NCBI RefSeq assembly: GCF_051628905.1
Contig: NZ_CP157575.1
Span: 1,674,001 to 1,738,000 of the forward strand
Source: Asaia sp037151935
GTDB lineage: Bacteria > Pseudomonadota > Alphaproteobacteria > Acetobacterales > Acetobacteraceae
Direction: 5' to 3'
Length of the DNA: 64,000 nt
Positions 63,564 through 64,000 of this stretch are shown one piece after another; positions within the stretch are counted from its first letter, which is position 1; every line of letters begins with the position of its first letter. The notes below the pieces were generated by a model. It was not told where the DNA came from. It saw only the letters and a program-made list of their open reading frames with translations, and did no database searches. The translations under genes and the position numbers were made by a program.

Positions 63564-64000
63564 ATGACCGGCACGCCCCTCTCCCAGATCCGCAATTTCT
63601 CGATCATCGCGCATATCGACCATGGAAAGTCCACGCTGGCTGACCGGTTGATTCAGGCCTGCGGTGCGCTCACGGCCCGTGAGATGAAAGAGCAGGTTCT
63701 AGACAATATGGAGCTTGAGCAGGAGCGCGGCATCACCATCAAGGCGCAGACTGTGCGCCTGACCTATCCTGCCAAGGATGGCAAGACATACACCCTGAAT
63801 CTCATGGACACGCCGGGCCATGTCGATTTCGCCTATGAGGTCAGCCGCAGTCTCGCCGCCTGCGAAGGTTCCATTCTGGTCGTCGATGCCTCGCAGGGTG
63901 TCGAGGCGCAGACGCTCGCCAATGTCTATCAGGCCATCGACGCCAATCACGAGATCGTCCCGGTTCTGAACAAGGTCGATCTGCCTGCCGCCGATGTCGA
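63564..64000 (+). CDS. lepA: Elongation factor 4 (partial)
   Basis: First 145 codons; the window ends inside the gene. ATG 63564 (MTGTPLSQIRNFSI) or in-frame ATG 63552. G-domain motifs IAHIDHGKSTLADRLIQ (P-loop), ELEQERGITIKAQ (switch I), MDTPGHVDFAYEVSRSL (switch II) and NKVDLPAADV (NKxD). Ribosomal back-translocase LepA. Confidence 0.95.
   Translation, partial: MTGTPLSQIRNFSIIAHIDHGKSTLADRLIQACGALTAREMKEQVLDNMELEQERGITIKAQTVRLTYPAKDGKTYTLNLMDTPGHVDFAYEVSRSLAACEGSILVVDASQGVEAQTLANVYQAIDANHEIVPVLNKVDLPAADV

Overview
The window is a high-GC alphaproteobacterial chromosome segment. Gene content and order point to an acetic acid bacterium (Acetobacteraceae). The evidence is the rrn order 16S-tRNA-Ile-tRNA-Ala-23S-5S-tRNA-fMet, the ssb-gyrA-coaD-ppiB and zapA-6S RNA-ygfA blocks, an RND-adaptor-NodT efflux operon, and a putA with a divergent Lrp-type regulator. 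An Asaia/Gluconobacter-like genus is plausible, but I cannot prove it without a database.

Layout. (1) 1-14.4 kb: right part of a contractile-tailed (myovirus-type) prophage read leftwards: small orphan genes, TerS, TerL, portal, scaffold-like, capsid, head-tail joining genes, sheath, tube, a frameshifted tail assembly chaperone, an unusually short protein in the tape-measure slot, gpU-, gpX- and gpD-like genes. The last gene runs off the left edge. A divergent XRE repressor with two matching operators closes the right end. (2) 14.9-20.9 kb: three-gene RND efflux operon. (3) 21-29.7 kb: housekeeping genes (hydroxyacid dehydrogenase, uvrA, ssb, gyrA, coaD, ppiB, tRNA-Lys). (4) 30.1-33.9 kb: an exported aspartic-protease-like protein with Asn in place of both catalytic Asp, then ycjX/ycjF. 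(5) 33.95-38.66 kb: an IS6-family insertion sequence, then an AT-rich island ending at a second, truncated copy of the same IS end. The island is one leftward operon: two tiny related precursor-like peptides, a large intercistronic hairpin, two related proteins with a beta-rich N-terminus and HEAT-like C-terminus, and a two-gene ABC exporter. I recognise no described family, and this is the best candidate for a new peptide natural product or bacteriocin system. (6) 38.7-45 kb: a monooxygenase-like protein, an XRE regulator with a set of matching operators and a small membrane protein, putR/putA, and an alpha/beta hydrolase. (7) 45.5-51.1 kb: rRNA operon on the minus strand. (8) 51.2-64 kb: ymdB-like phosphodiesterase, ygfA, 6S RNA, zapA, a thiamine-phosphate-synthase-like gene, two lipoproteins, the EF-P modification genes epmA/epmB with efp, a secreted nuclease, an inositol monophosphatase, a MotA/MotB-like envelope operon, and the start of lepA.

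Working links. The prophage late genes form one head-to-tail transcription unit. The efflux genes overlap by 1-4 bases and make one tripartite pump. EpmA and EpmB together produce the beta-lysyl group placed on EF-P, which is encoded about 1.1 kb downstream of epmB. In the island, peptides, putative modifying or binding proteins and exporter are in one direction with short spacing, which suggests make, modify, export.
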